DNA of 53,252 nt from Gnetum montanum (taxonomy: Eukaryota; Streptophyta; Gnetopsida; Gnetales; Gnetaceae). A program made the position numbers and the translations under genes. The stretch covers positions 406,079 through 459,330 of the forward strand of contig MNCI01001919.1 of assembly GCA_015680685.1 (NCBI GenBank), read 5' to 3'. The notes under the pieces were generated by a model. It was not told the origin of the DNA. It saw only the letters and a list, made by a program, of their open reading frames with translations, and did no database searches. Each line of letters opens with the position of its first letter. Position 1 is the stretch's first letter. Of this stretch, positions 34,534 through 47,676 are shown piece by piece.

Positions 34534-36524
34534 CTACACTACTATTCCACTAAATTAAGGTTAATGATATGTAGCCCATTATTTTTTTCATCACTGATTA
34601 AGTTAGATAGATCCACCCTTAAGGATGGCACTACAATTCAAGAGGTAAAATAACTTCAAATTCATAAATAAGGATACATGGGATGACACTAGTTATGGTT
34701 CTAAAGGTTGTTCTATATGCCTAAAGTAATGCCACTTGAACCTACTATTGTTTAGCATCTCTTTAAGTAGGTTTATAATGACTTTGTTGCTTCCTTTAGC
34801 TTGCCAATTGACTTGTGGATAGTACAATGATGAAAATGAATGTTTTATGCTTAATTTTTCACAAAAAGCTTACATTTCCTAGCTACTAAGTTGTAGCCTA
34901 TTATTTGTGACTATAGTTAATGGTATGCCAAAACAAAACACTATATTGTCTAATTTGAACTTACAAACTTATGAAGTCATTGTTTTTCTTAGAGGAATAG
35001 CTTCAACCCACTTTGTAAAATATTCAATTGTAGTGATGATGAAGCAATTTCCTATGGAAAAATTAAGCATTGTAGATCTAATAATGTCAATTCCTCACTT
35101 TTGATAGCCATGTGATCTCATTACTATGTAGCCCAATTGGTGGCACATGTATTGAGTTACTATGATGTCGAAAGGAATCATAATTTTTAACCTTATTTAG
35201 GTACTTACTTTTCATATAGGGCCAATAGTATTCTAATCATCTAATCTTTACATTCATGGCTCTAGAGCCTATATGACCTTCACATACACCCTTGTGGACC
35301 TTCTTAAGGACTATGCAGCCTTCAAATTTTTCCAATCATAGTAACAATATACCATTATTGAATTTTTGACATAATGTGTTATCAGCTATGATGATATATT
35401 ATTTTGATATTTTACATATAGTGTCCTTTTGAGAAGCAATTAGGTTCTATGGAGATTGGTCATGCATTAGGTAAACCTTGATACTAGCATACCACTCTTA
35501 TTAAAGAACGTTATTAATAGTTGTTATAGATATGCCTTTAGTGTTTTACATGATGGGAAGAGTACAATCTTTTATCAAGAAAGGTAACTTGATAAATACA
35601 TCTGGCATCACACTTAGGATTAATTTGCAATGACATTAGCTAAGGTGTTCTTGGTTCACAGTTTTTGTTGAATGTCAACATTTATAAATTGTATCATGAG
35701 CTTCTTGAATAGGTTACAATAAGGTTGTATATGTTTGGATTTACATACATAAACCTCAATTAATTAGTTACATACAAGTTGCAAATTCTCTTTTATCATC
35801 AAAACTTTAATCCCTTGGTTAAGAGCTACCATCATTCCTCTGATTACCCCTTCATATTCTACTACATTGTTGGTACATGAAAATTGAAAACGATAAGAGA
35901 AAGATTAGATCGCACTTGAGTATGATATTATTATAAAGGAAGCACTAACCCCATGGAAATTTGAAGCTTATTCAAAGTCCATGATGGCCCCATAACCTTC
36001 ATGTACTTTATTAATAATGTTGACTTGCTCATCAAGGAACTTGGGATTAATGGCTACATTATCCTCAACCAAGGAAGTTGTAAGTTGTGTGGTTATAGCT
36101 TAACCTTTCATTAAGGTTTGGGAGATGTAATGCAAGTCAAACTCAACTGTTATGAATTTCCACTATGTTACTTAGAAACTCTTGTATATATTGGCTGTTA
36201 TGGCTCTCAGTACCTTATCTTTACATATGATGTTGATTTGGCACCTAAAGAGGTAGTTTCTCCACTTCTTTAAGGAGAAGACTAGGGCTAGGCAATACTT
36301 CTTAAGATCTTTGTATTGGGTCTCGCAAGCTATCAATGCATGGATCAAATAGTAAATGGGTAGCTCTACTCCATCATCCTAGTTTTGACAAAGTACAAAG
36401 GCTATGGTAGTGTCAAAGATTGCAAGGTAGAGATAAAATGATTTTTCTTTTTATGGTAGATACACAATTGATAGTTGGACCAAAAATTGCTTAATGTTGT
36501 CAAAGGATTCTTGTCATTGGTTAG
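34534..36524 (-). pseudogene. Tat-like pol: dual RNase H and integrase core (element C)
   Basis: The minus strand reads, in order: an RT-linked RNase H (YLYLAIFDTTIAFVL, about 36390-36440; KKYCLALVFSLKKW, about 36250-36300); a second, archaeal-type RNase H (CTNNVVEYEGVIRGMMVA, about 35825-35880; TKNTLANVIAN, about 35620-35655); then the integrase core (KWVEAIPL, GIPLTIVT, YYPQ...NKVIINLLK, SLRVDLSNLISDEK, about 35020 down to 34555). A second RNase H is a hallmark of the Tat branch of Ty3/gypsy. Catalytic integrase residues are altered: IVTDNG reads IVTNNR, and the Glu of QAEA is Lys. The upstream pol is cut at 36524 by the insertion of element F. Confidence 0.8.
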
Positions 36525-37210
36525 TGTTAAACCCTAAAATCAGTAGTTTTAAAATCTTCATTACATATTGTGAATTATTTAATTAGTATTTAATTAATTT
36601 TTATTTTAGTTTATTATAATGATGAGTATTAGTTTCTTATTAGTTTATTAGATTTTACACACTAAAGACTCGAACCAAAGGCATAGGTTTTGTTGCTTGG
36701 CAGCCATGTGATGGCAGTTGAAGAATCTAATTCCTTTATCTATACTGGTGTTATGTTTTCTGGTTTCTAGCTTTATTTTTGCAATAGTAACAAGAATGCA
36801 CATTGAAGATTTATGGAGGTAATGGAGTTGCAACTTGGACGTTGGTGCTACAATTGGATATTATGTGGGTGATGAGGCATGGTTCCTAATCATTTTTACT
36901 ACTGCACATTCTTGCAACTATTACTTGTTCATGGATGGTTTAATTCATTGTATTCATGTTTGAATTCAGTGTTAGAAGTTAAGGTGAATATTATTGATTT
37001 TACTTATGGGTGATAGTCATAAGTGTGTTGTTCTCAATTGAATCTAGATCTAATCATTGGTTTTATGTCTTGATCATCTTTTAACTTTAAATCATTCCTT
37101 CATGGGATAGGACTCATGGGTCAATCATAGATGAGGTGACACTTTCTACAATGAAAGAAATGAAGATAAATATTAAAGGTATCTGGCACTAAATTTTTTC
37201 TAGCTCATCA
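36525..37210 (+). repeat. 5' LTR of Athila-like element F
   Basis: It starts TGTTAAACCC inside the RNase H of element C and ends CTCATCA just before a primer site. Length 686 bp. The 3' LTR is not in the window, so the boundaries rest on the primer site and on the disruption of element C. Confidence 0.7.
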
Positions 37211-37213
37211 ATT

Positions 37214-37231
37214 TGGCACTATTGTCGAGGA
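37214..37231 (+). other. Primer-binding site of element F (tRNA-Asp type)
   Basis: TGGCACTATTGTCGAGGA corresponds to TGGCGCCGTTGCCGGGGA with changes mainly of the C-to-T or G-to-A kind. It follows the LTR end after three bases (ATT), as is usual in Athila elements. Confidence 0.8.
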
Positions 37232-38039
37232 GGCTGACAAAGTTAATCATCATCAAGAGTTCTATATGTTTTAATTTCATTTTATAATTTCATATTCTAG
37301 GTATATTTTATTTTATGTTTCTTTTATTTAAGTAATTTGAGAAATCATTTCTTTGAATTTTTTTTCTTGCTTTAAAAATCCAAAAATAAAGAAAAATCCT
37401 AGGAAATAGCTCCTCTTATCATACAACCATCTAAAACTATCAAAAAAGTTGTAATTAAAGCTATGATAGTATGAGTTATTAAATCAATTTGTAAATTATT
37501 AGGAATGGTAGCCCATGAATGTGCCAATGAAGAATGTTCTTGTTAAATGAAACCAACAAAGCAACCAAAGAAAACAACATGAATTAAACCTTATAGGAGC
37601 ACTCTTAGCCTTTATAAATATACAAAATCCACTCAAAAATAAGACTAAGAGGAATCAATACAATCAAGATTTGATTTTTCTTCCCCTCTCACAACAAGAA
37701 ATCTCAAAGAAAAAATACAACATCATTTTTGCATATATGTTAATCCTCTATTTGATATTCCAACTACAACCATGAGTTTAACTATTAAGGTAGGGTCTCA
37801 AAATCTAAGTACTACCCTAATATCAACTTATGTGACCATAATTGAAGGTCTTACCCAAATAGTGAGTACTTTAATCTACAAAATCTACCATCAATATCTA
37901 TTTCTATACCAAATTCTATGGTAATCCTAATAGTAACCTCTACTTACACAATGGGATCATCTTCACATCATACACCTCGCCCATTTTCCTTAGGTTCAAT
38001 TCCTCTCTCCTTTGGTAGTTTGAGTTCCAATGTTCCAAT

Positions 38040-38581
38040 CGGTCAACCCTACTGAGGACAACCCTTGGGGAGTTATTGAAGCAAAAAAAACATTCATTAT
38101 ACCTAAAGGACCATTATTTTTTTCACAAGGAAGAGATGTAGAGGTTAAAAATATTCATTTATTATGTATCTTTAAATGAACAAATGATGAGGATCTGATT
38201 AACCACATCAAAGAATTTGAAATAATATTAGCAATATTAGTATCTCAGAGTGGGGATAGAACTAAGATGATTTCCTATAAGTTAACCTTAAAGGGTAAAG
38301 TTGATTTTTGTCTAAAAACCCTTAGAACATAAATTAGTTCATGGGATAAGTTTAAGAATGCTTTTTTATAAAGATTTCTTTCTAATGATAGGCTATATTC
38401 ATTAAGGAAGCAATTAATGGATTTTATGAAACAGGAGGATAAGGACTATGAGAGTACATTTTATAGATGTAAAGGATTATGTTTAAAAAATATAAACCAT
38501 GGATTTCTAGGTCATCAATTAATTCAAATCTTTGTAGAAGGATTATTACCTTATTGTAGGCATAATGTTGACTTTGCAAGT
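38040..38581 (+). pseudogene. Gag N-terminal half of element F
   Basis: The plus frame reads GRDVEVKNIHLLCIF, then YKLTLKGKVDFCL, SSWDKFKNAFL, RKQLMDFMKQEDKDYESTFY and GHQLIQIFVEGLLPYCRHNV. This order matches Athila-type Retrotrans_gag. It breaks at 38581, within the FAS motif, where element E is inserted, and resumes at 48532. Between the primer site and 38040 (37232-38040) there is a leader with only decayed frames. Confidence 0.75.
38577..38581. other. Probable target site duplication of element E (left)
   Basis: CAAGT here matches CATGT at 48527-48531 with one mismatch. Joining the flanks restores the gag reading frame of F across the site. Confidence 0.6.
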
Positions 38582-39428
38582 TGATGAGCAGTGAGATACC
38601 CCTATGTCTAACCATACGAATTACAAGTATTCACACATGATTTAGTCAAATTCTATAGAGCTTAAGTTCTTAAGTACACTAGTTCTAAGATGTAAAATCT
38701 AATTAGAATGATCATTGTCTTTTCAATTACACTCGTAAAGTACAAGTATATGGTTAAGTGTAATTGTGTTATATGATTTTTATCACTTTGTATATTATAA
38801 ATTTAATCATACAGACAAGAACAAAAGGTAAAGGAATGTAATATCTAATTAACCTAATTCCTAGCTAGCCTAACACAAGTACTCATTCCCACTTCCTGGA
38901 CACATCCTAAATGCAGGTAGCATTGCTGGATTACCAAATGTTAAGTGTTTCTAAGTTATCAAGTGCTACACGTATGCTTGAAGTGGTCATGATTGTGTTC
39001 ATTAACAATTAGAAATTAATTGCTTAATGAAAATGCATTTAAAGTAAAGTGCATTAATAATAGATTCATTAAGGGAAACATTAATCTATTCTCAATGTTA
39101 TAAGGATTATCAAAAGGGCTCATATTTATTCCTATCACATTGCTATGCTTAGGTACATTAGTGCTTGAATAAAGGTCTATACATACTCAAACTCCTAGTA
39201 TGGGCACTCAAAAAATATTCTAACTCTAGAATGACTAAACTAGAAGAACTTCATTACTCAATGAAAAAACTATGAAGAACTATATGAAAATTTTGAGCCC
39301 AAGGACTATATTTATATGTCAACACATGCTCTATGGTATTAGATATTTGACATCACATCTTAAGCTCTGACATTGAGTATCTAATATCAAGGATTTGATA
39401 TTGAAGCCAATCAAAACATGATTTATCA
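38582..39428 (-). repeat. 3' LTR of element E (847 bp)
   Basis: It is collinear with 47696-48526, starting TGATGAGCAGTGAGATACCC and ending CATGATTTATCA. The minus-strand TATA-like ATATAAATATAG is near 39306. Decayed GATATT/AATATC motifs lie on the U3 side (39330-39410). Confidence 0.85.
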
Positions 39429-39436
39429 TACCCCCA
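39429..39436 (-). other. Polypurine tract of element E
   Basis: The minus strand reads TGGGGGTA directly before TGATAAATCATG, with GAGGATGAGTTTTC about 30 bp upstream, as in element A. Confidence 0.7.
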
Positions 39437-41600
39437 TGAAGAAATGAAAACTCATCCTCAAGTGAAGAAGAGGAAGAACAAGTTCCTTACAAAATATTGG
39501 GAATGTATGGGATTATTGATTGACATACAAACTGACTCAGATGGAGCAAACAAACTCCTAGGTTCCCAACTATATAGATGTACAATTTTTTACAAAATTG
39601 GATGTTCATGATAAGAAAAGAGAACACCCTAGAAAAAATAACATCCAACTCCTCTTGGAATCTAGAGAGTGAGAGAGAAGATCCAACGATCATGAATGGT
39701 CCTCATCATGTGATGCTACTGCATCATCCTTAGTGAAGATAGTCCTACTTCTAGTCAATGCTTTCCACTATAATCATAACAAAATCATGGATTAGTGTGT
39801 AGTGTGTAACATATAGCTTTGAAGTACCTCATCTCATTAGTGGTTACACTTGGCTAGATTGTAATTATGGTGGATTGATTTCATTAGTAGTGTTAGCAAG
39901 AAGACTAACAAATAGGGTAACATGAATAAGTGTTCCATTAAATTTGAAAAAGTTCTACACAAGGAAATATTTGAAGAGGGTGTAAGAATTTACAATAATA
40001 AAAAGAAAATTTCATGAAAAATTTTGTGAGGATGTGCATAATTGGATGTCATTGATGAGGTAAACAAGAAGATTTGATTGTAAGAGTATCTAAAGATAAA
40101 GAACTTAACTAACCCAACCAAAAGATATGAAAGTGAGTCCTTCCCAAAGCAAACATAGGTCTTTTATTACCCTTGCATAACTTCAAACTGAGGATTCCAT
40201 GGGCCCCATGGATGATTAATGATTATGAAAGATTAGGTACAAAAACCTGGAAGAAACTACCTAAGAAATTTGACACATCAAAATAGGACGTCAAACAAGA
40301 ACATGAAATTGGTAGTAAGGTGAGATATAGAAAGCATAGGTGGAAGAAAGAGAGAGTGGAATGGAGCTCTAGATTAAAGTCACATGAAGTCCCTTTTAAA
40401 TTTTATGGTTAAATGAATTGATAAGATCCATCCTTAGTGTAGACCAAAACAAACCTTGTTTAATGACTTGGCATTGCCATTCTAAGACTAGTCCACCCCC
40501 TTGAGACACAAGAGTGCTTCCACAGAATAACCACTATTCTTTATTAGAGAAGAAAAGAGAGGTAGGAAGTGAGGAAATACCTTAGTTAGAGGGGGCCTTC
40601 AAGCATGGGTAACATGTCTTTCTAGTCCCATAACTAGTGCTTATAGCACGTTTATTTTGCCTAAGGGATGTGCTTTGAATTTCCATCCTTTTTTTTATGA
40701 GAACCACACAATGCGAACACTTATTCAACTTCCTTTTATTAGTTGACATGGAACAGTAAAAAATTCATAAAAACACACATGCATCCAAGCAAGCAGCAAA
40801 GCATAAAGAATATCAAATACCCTTGAAATCACACCTTGTTCAAATCTTTAAATCCTTTCCAAATCTAGAAACTACCAAAGTCACAAATTTGTTATAGTTT
40901 TATTAATGAAAATGGGACTACACATTTCTAGAACAAGGAAAATCATAGAGTTTGTGAATAGGTGGATGTTGTGGACTCACTACCTACTGCATGAAAAAGA
41001 AGCCATATTCTAATTATTTTTAATAAAATTTAAAGCTAGAATCTAGACACCAATAATCAAATAACTAAATAGTACATACCACCATCAAGCAATGAATTAC
41101 CACTGTGCCTGGCACTTATTTACAAAAAGTTAGAAAATCACACTAGAATAAAATAAAATGTAAAAGAAAGTGTAAAATATTCAAGAAATAGAAAATTTAC
41201 TAATGATGTTGCAAAACAAAAATTTTGAAAAATTAATAATGTAGAAAACAAAAAGTGTAAAATAAATAATCTGTAAAATAAAAAGTTGTAAAACAAAAAT
41301 GTGTAAAACCAAAAACATGTAAAACAAAAAGGATGAAAAACTGAGGAGCCACTTATATACTTAGGATGGATGCCCATCTCTCACATGACTAAGTTAAAAG
41401 GAGGAGATCCAAAATTTTTAGCATGATTGTTCATTTGATAAGGTGTTTGTTGTATTCACTAGCTTGTACTCATGGAAAGGTTTGACTTGTTTTATGTTTA
41501 ACAACTATTTTTATCTAGGCTCTTAGGTTTGTAGATCATCATAGCCCTAGAAGAAAAATTTTTGTAAATTATGTAAGATCATTTTCACAATGTTTGGAAC
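39437..41600 (-). other. 3' non-coding region of element E
   Basis: This is 2.2 kb between the integrase end and the polypurine tract, conserved with B (2100-4640) and in part with D. I see no long frame shared by the copies, so it is probably non-coding or a long-dead ORF. Near 41240-41330 there are about six imperfect copies of a unit like TGTAAAACAAAAA, whose reverse frame gives a spurious Phe-rich ORF. Confidence 0.65.
41240..41330. repeat. Minisatellite of TGTAAAAYAAAAA-type units
   Basis: About six imperfect units of 13-18 bp. Similar A-rich units occur at the same place in B (4270-4345) and D (25280-25340), so the tract is an inherited part of the family's 3' region. Confidence 0.6.
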
Positions 41601-41629
41601 TTAGTTTGTTGAGGTACATGCATGGGATT

Positions 41630-42660
41630 CTAGTAGACGACCTTATCTCCCAGTTGAAATTTGACTTTTCTAATTTTAAGCTCATGGCACTTTTTGTTAA
41701 ATGCATTATGCAACTCATTAGATGATAGCGCTATCAAGCAATTTTTGTGTACCAAGTTGAGATTTATTAATCTTTCTTTTTGTGCTATACTCAAGTTAAG
41801 GTTGAGGTCATAGGCTTTTGAAAGTGTATGAAGCTCAAATTGAATAAGAAGTATTGGTAATTTTTCATGCACAAGCTCATAGGGAGAGTAGCCTATAAGA
41901 AGTTTCCATGTTGAGTCATAGGTCCAAAGGGCATTGTTGAGTTTCATGCTCTAGTCTTTCCTATATTTGCTAATAGTTCTTGTTAGAATCCTTGTGATTT
42001 TCTTATTGGTAACCTTAGCTTAACCATTGGCTTGAGGGTGGTAGGGTGTTGTCAGTTTATGTTCAACCCCCAAGTGTTGCATGAGATTTTGAAAGGTATT
42101 TCTTGTAAAGTGAGTTCCATTACCAAAAATTAATGCATGTAGCATACCAAACCTATTTACAACATTTTTTTATACAAATTGAGTAGTATTAGAAGATCTA
42201 CAATTGATGATGGTTGTTGCTTCTACCCATTTTGTACAATAGTTAGTAGTGACTATGATGTACACCTTTTCATTTAACATGGGTATGATAGAACCCATGA
42301 AATTAATTCCCTAGATGTCAAAAGGTTCCAATGGTTAAATCCATTATTAAGGTCCCTTCATTTGAGAAGTCATTCCACCATCTTGTTGGAAGCATTCACA
42401 AAAAGTGAACATATTGATGAGCATCCCTGAAAATTATTGGTGAATACTTCCCTATCATTAGGACTTTAATGACTGTGTGTCTCCCAGCATAGTGGTTCCC
42501 ACAAGGACCTTTATGAGAATCGTGGAGAATGTGTAGTTGATCAACATTAGGGACATACTAATGAACTAGGCCATTGGCACAAACCTTGTAGAGGTGTTTG
42601 TTGATCTCCATGAAGCATTTCACCTAGAGGAGAAACTCTTGTTTCTTTTGGTGATCCAAC
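41630..42660 (-). pseudogene. Integrase of element E, all three catalytic residues altered
   Basis: The order is a zinc-finger region (RHTVIKVL, FRDAHQYV; about 42520-42420), core (GINFMGS, TNYCTKWVEATTI, ALIFGNGTHF, TPYHPQANG) and C-terminal part (ALWTYDSTW...GYSPYELVHEK, then KFQLGDKVVY). These match Athila integrase. The last 105 codons (41947-41630) are open. The DDE triad is lost: D in GIDFMGP is N, D in IISDNGTHF is G, and E in QAEV is K. At least two stops also lie in the core. Integrase would insert the element's cDNA; this copy cannot. Confidence 0.85.
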
Positions 42661-42819
42661 CCTTGTGGCATCGCTTAGATGAGAAGGTAGGTGAGAATGC
42701 CATCATACCATTTAAGCTCATTGGGAAATTATTTAGTTATAACCCTAATAAAGAGAAGTTGATTAGGAAACATATTAGATAATGGGATTTCTTCATCTTT
42801 ATTGTCCCATTGTAACCAA

Positions 42820-44020
42820 GACAAGTGATCAATGACCACATTCTCAGTGCCCTTTCGATCTATCATCATAAGATTGAATTCTTGTAAGATCACTAGCCAT
42901 CATATGACATAGGGGCTCATCATTGGCTTATTAATTAGGAAGAGGATGGCACTATAGTTTGTGTGCATAGTTGTTTTTTATAGTGGTGCAGTTCAATTGT
43001 GCATCCACAATGCTTTGGCTAGCATAGTGGATGTAATATGGATTTTTTTTATCATCCATCTATGTAAGCACAACTCTCAAGGCATAATTTGATGCATTTT
43101 TCATAACATGAAATAGTCTAGGCTAGTTAGGTGCTTGTAGGATTGGAGTTTCTACAAGTTTTTATTTTAGCTATTGAAATGCTTATTTACATTTCATGGT
43201 CCAGAAAAATGGAGCATCTTTCTTTGTCAACTCCACCAATGGTTTTGTAATCTTATAGAAATTCTCTATGAATTGCCAATATTAGCCAATATGTTCAAGG
43301 AATGATCAAACATCTTTGATAGTTTTTGGTTGGCAAGTTATTCCTTAGATGATCCTTATTCTTTTTAGGTTGATCTCAATTCATACATTTGATATTTTAT
43401 GCCCCAATACAATGCCTTCTTAGACCATCAGGTGACTCTTTTTCCAGTTGATCTTAAGGTTTGTCTCAACATATCATTTTAGTACCTACTCAAGGTGGTC
43501 TAAGGCTTACTTAAATATAGCTCGATAAGTGGAGAAGTCATCCATGAATACTTACACACCACTACTGATTTATTATTGAAAAAAACTTAGGACCATGCAT
43601 TGGAATGTAATAGGGACATTACACAAACTAAAGGTATCTTACGATATGCAAAAGTCCCCCAGGGATCTATGATTGTTATTTTGGCTTGGTTCATTGGCAT
43701 GATCTGGATTTGGTTATAGCCACTATAGCCATCTAGAAAAATTTAGTGGCAATGCCTAGATATTATGTCTAACACTTGATCAACAAATAACAATGGAAAC
43801 TGATCCTTGAATGTTGCCATATTCAATAGCTGAAAATTGATGTAGACCCACCACTTACCACATTTCTTTGGTACAATCATGAGTGGGATAACCCACTCAC
43901 TATCTACAATAGGATAAATGAACCCTACCTTGAGGAGTTGTTCAATTTCCTTCTTGATGATCTACTTTATTTTGGGGTTCAATCGTCTTTATGGTTGCAT
44001 CTTTGGCTTCATGGCTAGAT
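42820..44020 (-). pseudogene. Reverse transcriptase and RNase H of element E
   Basis: RT motifs in order: EIEQLLKVGFIYPI and WVIPLMIVPKK (about 43950-43860), FLDGYSGYNQI (about 43730), the catalytic FMDD intact at 43537-43548, NWKKSHLMV and GIVLGHKIS (about 43450-43410), then ITKPLVELTKKDAPFFW (about 43260-43200). RNase H follows, with NASNYALRVVL, YYIHYASQSI and finally KGTENVVIDHLS (about 42862-42825). Frameshifts and stops break the polyprotein. Confidence 0.85.
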
Positions 44021-44599
44021 CAGTGTAGATGCAATGCTGACATATCCTAGGCTCAATCCCTATGAGTTCAAGATATGACCAGGCAAAGGTTGTTCATAAT
44101 TTTTAACCACATATAATAGCATCTTTTTTTATTCTGTAGCAAGATTTGCATTGATTATGACTAGGTTTCCATTATTTAAGAACACATATTTCATGCTAGC
44201 TGGTAGCATTTTTAGTTTAAGGGGCTCTTTCTTGAAGGTTTTAGGACTTTCCAACTATCCCCAATAGGTATCATCATTTGCATCATCAAAGAGTTGATGA
44301 TGAACTTGCCCTTGTTCATCCATGCCTATGACATATTTGCATGTTAGGCTCTCACTTGGTTCCATGCAAAGTCTACTACTCTTAGACTCAATGGTTAGTC
44401 ACTAGGTGTCCTCATGTTTTGTGGCTACTGCATATAGAAACCTTTGAATTTCTCCTTCTAGTGCACACTTCTTGCATGCAAAGGTGAATGTTCATTTCAC
44501 TACCTAGAGTTTCTACACATAATTGTACCTCCTATCATTGTACGTGATGCATGGAACTTGCTTCTTCTAGATCTTTCTGAAGGTATTTTCTTTAGATAT

Positions 44600-44960
44600 T
44601 TATAGGGAATGATCTCTAATTACCATTCTTTCATAAATGGTGCTTAGCCATGCCATTCCCATGATTATTGAGAAGTTCCCTTTGTGTTTCTCAACCTTGA
44701 TCACTAGGAAATCAGTAGGGTAAGACCACCCAAAGATAATGATCATAATGTCTTCTACTAGTTCCAATGGAACAGTGATGGATTAGTTTACCAATTCTAA
44801 TTTGATATTGCTCTTCTTAAGAGGAGGTAGGTTCCATGCAATATACATCTCGTGTGAAATTAGGTTGACACTAGAACCTGAGTCAAGAAGAGCTTTGCAT
44901 AGTGCATTCCCAACAATTTGCAAATAAATAAGAGGGCTTCTAGGATCAACTAATTTTTTA
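44600..44960 (-). pseudogene. Aspartic protease (retropepsin) of element E
   Basis: The minus frame reads LIYLQIVGNALCKALLDSGS, then SVNLIS, and later FSIIMGMAWLSTIYERMVIR. The active-site triplet DSG is intact at 44876-44884. The LGRPWLST-type motif near the end is changed to MGMAWLST. One TAG stop interrupts the domain (VN*SITV). The linker KEPLKLKMLPASMKYVFLNN (about 44225-44170), typical between protease and RT in Athila, follows. Confidence 0.8.
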
Positions 44961-45199
44961 AAAAGGTTTTCAGCATGGATTTAATTAGATACAACATGAG
45001 TAAGCATAACAGTATTGATCTTGGGTTTATTTGATTTAAAGGAAAATCGAAGGAATTTGGTATAGAGGAAGAAGGAGAAATAGGGTTGCCAATTGTAGAT
45101 GTATTTGAGGGATTAGGTGGACTTCTGAGTTAGAAGAAAGGCCTTTTCATTGATCAAGTATCCAAACCATTTGGTTGATAAACTAATTATAGATTTATA

Positions 45200-47100
45200 G
45201 CCTTGGTAGTGTTGCGTTGTTTTGGTTGAGCTAGGAGTTCATCCTACATAGCTAGAGCAGGTGGTAGCTATGCAAATGGAGGAGGAAGATGTGCAGGAAT
45301 AGGAGGAGCATAAGGGTAAGAGGTGGTATCCTCTTTTACATGTGTATAATGAGTTCAATAATAATTAGAAAGGTGGTAGTAAGATGGGAAAGTAGAAATT
45401 TGACTGAAGGAGTCACATGAAAATAGGGGTTGTTGAATGTAATAACCATATGAATCATGTTGTCAGTAAGGGTATTATTGCCTTGGTGGTACCAGTGCCC
45501 ATGACTGTGCTTTTTGCCACTATAGATATTACTCATATGGTTATGGTGGAGGTCCACTTGGATAATACTATTATTGCTAGTGGAAATGCTTAGAATTACC
45601 TTGAGGATACAGAAATCATTTGGGTGTTTACCTTTGTGCTAGTCATGGATTCAAGGAATACATCCTAGATTCTTGTATGCATGAAAAAATAGGATAACAT
45701 CCTTTAGGATGTTCATAATGGTAGACATCATAGCCATCATCATCATTTGATTCACTTCCCAAAACTTACTCTATGGAAACAATCTTGCCCTTACCTATTT
45801 GATAGGCATGTTTAGCTTCCTTGTGCCTCCTACACTCATGATCACTACCTTGCTCTTTGGACTCTTGAGAAATTTTTAGGATAGATTGAAATCTACTATC
45901 TATGGAGTCCCATAACTAATCAACATTGATCATAATTTTAAATTAAAATTTTTGAAGTGTCATGGATTTCCTATTCACCACCTCATCAAGTGATGATTCT
46001 TCCTCACTATCACAAAATTGAACATCCTACTTGTGAATGGAAGGATCATGATTATACTCTTCTACACTTTCTTGTTTTCTTAATTTTCCTTCCTCTTTAG
46101 CTACCTACTTAATCAATCTTTGGATCTAATGGATACTTGATTCTAATAGTTGTTCTTGAGCATAGATGCTAAGGGTTCTCCTTGTTTTAGATTAAATCCC
46201 ATATATAATGTGATGAAGTTGATCTAGTTGAGAATAATCATGGCCATGACATCTATGAATAAAGGAGTAGTATTAGTTGATGATGGCATCCAAGGGTTCA
46301 TGTGTTCCTTGTTTTCATCCTCGAATTTTTCTTCTCAAGTAGGACACTAGGGAGTATGTTTGGTATTTGTTATTGAATAACTCAAGCATTGTACTCCATC
46401 ATTGAATAGATTTTGGTTCTAAGGACCGATACTAGTTTTTTGCTTCTTTAATGAGTGTCCTTTGAAACAACTTAAGTTTTTTCCACTCATTCTCTATATT
46501 TTGCAAGGCACATGCATCTTGAAAATCTTGGAGATGATTCTGTGAATCTAAGTTATATCCCCCTTTGAACCTAGGGATATTGTTCATATTTAGTCTTTTT
46601 ATTTGACTATCCTTTACATGCCTTGTTGGAATTCATACTACCTCTACAATGTTTAGCATACTCTAGGTAGCAAGTAAGGGCTCATCGAGGCCTTGATTTT
46701 GGTGCACATGATACCCTCTACTACCTCTTTTTTCATGGTGTTGCATCTCTTTTGAATGCTTGTGCCCTTGATCTTGCCTTTCCTAATGGTCCCTTCGATC
46801 ATTTAGGTCCTATTCACCTCCATCATGGTTGTGCTCCCTACAATTGCTATTAGAGCCAGAAGAAGAAGATGATGATGAAAAAGGTGAAGAGAAAGAAGGA
46901 CTAGCACCATCACGATGCTTGCTACCACCTCTTTGGTGATCATGACTATGATCATGATCTTGTTTCTTATCCACATCCCTACCTTGACTTGCCTCTTTGG
47001 ATCCTTCTTTGTCATTAGATCCATTCTTTCCAAAACTAGGATTATGAATCATGGATTGTAAGTTCTAGTTTTGACCTCCTTCACTGAAGTCAAAGAGAGG
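45200..47100 (-). pseudogene. Gag of element E
   Basis: It starts with a Ser/His/Asp-rich low-complexity segment (47052-46810, including DHDHSHDHQRGG and a run of Ser). The core follows: NIPRFKGGYNLDSQNHLQDF, then QDACALQNIENEWKKLKLF and MLELFNNKYQTYS (near 46395), HEPLDAII and SIYAQEQLLES (near 46150). The core matches the D gag frame almost residue for residue. The finger region (about 45690-45740, YEHPKGCYP) has lost Cys residues. The tail (45200-45600) is Pro/Tyr-rich. Several stops are TAG or TAA at expected Gln or Trp codons. Confidence 0.8.
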
Positions 47101-47676
47101 GATTTTACTAAATGAAAAATCCCTAGAGAAGGGTTCTCCATCATCCTTTTGGTACAGTAGGAATGGGGAATAATTAAGCCCTTGTCTCTTCACAGATTCA
47201 TGACATTATTCTAGTTGTCAATCCCTTAGACATTGTGCCTTAGTGTGATGAAAATCCTTGGTGTAACTATCCTGCACCATGTACTTGGCATGAAGTCCTT
47301 GGAGACCCCATCATATAAGAATTTGTTGGAGCATTGTAGGAATGGATCAATCGAGTGGTAACATAATGTTGCCCTCTCTATCATGCCATCACAGCTATTC
47401 ATCTTGGTGTAGGATGAAGGTGAAATTTGGTACATACTCATCAAGATGAGCATATACCACTTGGTATTGTTGAGGCATTAGCTGATGTACTCCATCAGAC
47501 ATGGGTGGAGAATCACTCTTGTGAGAAGAAGATATATTATGTTAGAAAAATAAAAATGTAGTGTGCTTCTTAAAATTTTTGTAGTAATCTTAACATGTGA
47601 TATGACTCTAAGGTTCATTTCAATAATTTGAATAATTTTTCACTAGTCCTAGATAGTGCATGTAATAACCAAAAGG

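Noticed and set aside
41138-41377. Phe-rich minus frame suggesting a membrane protein
   Set aside because: The hydrophobic run comes from the A-rich minisatellite read on the other strand.
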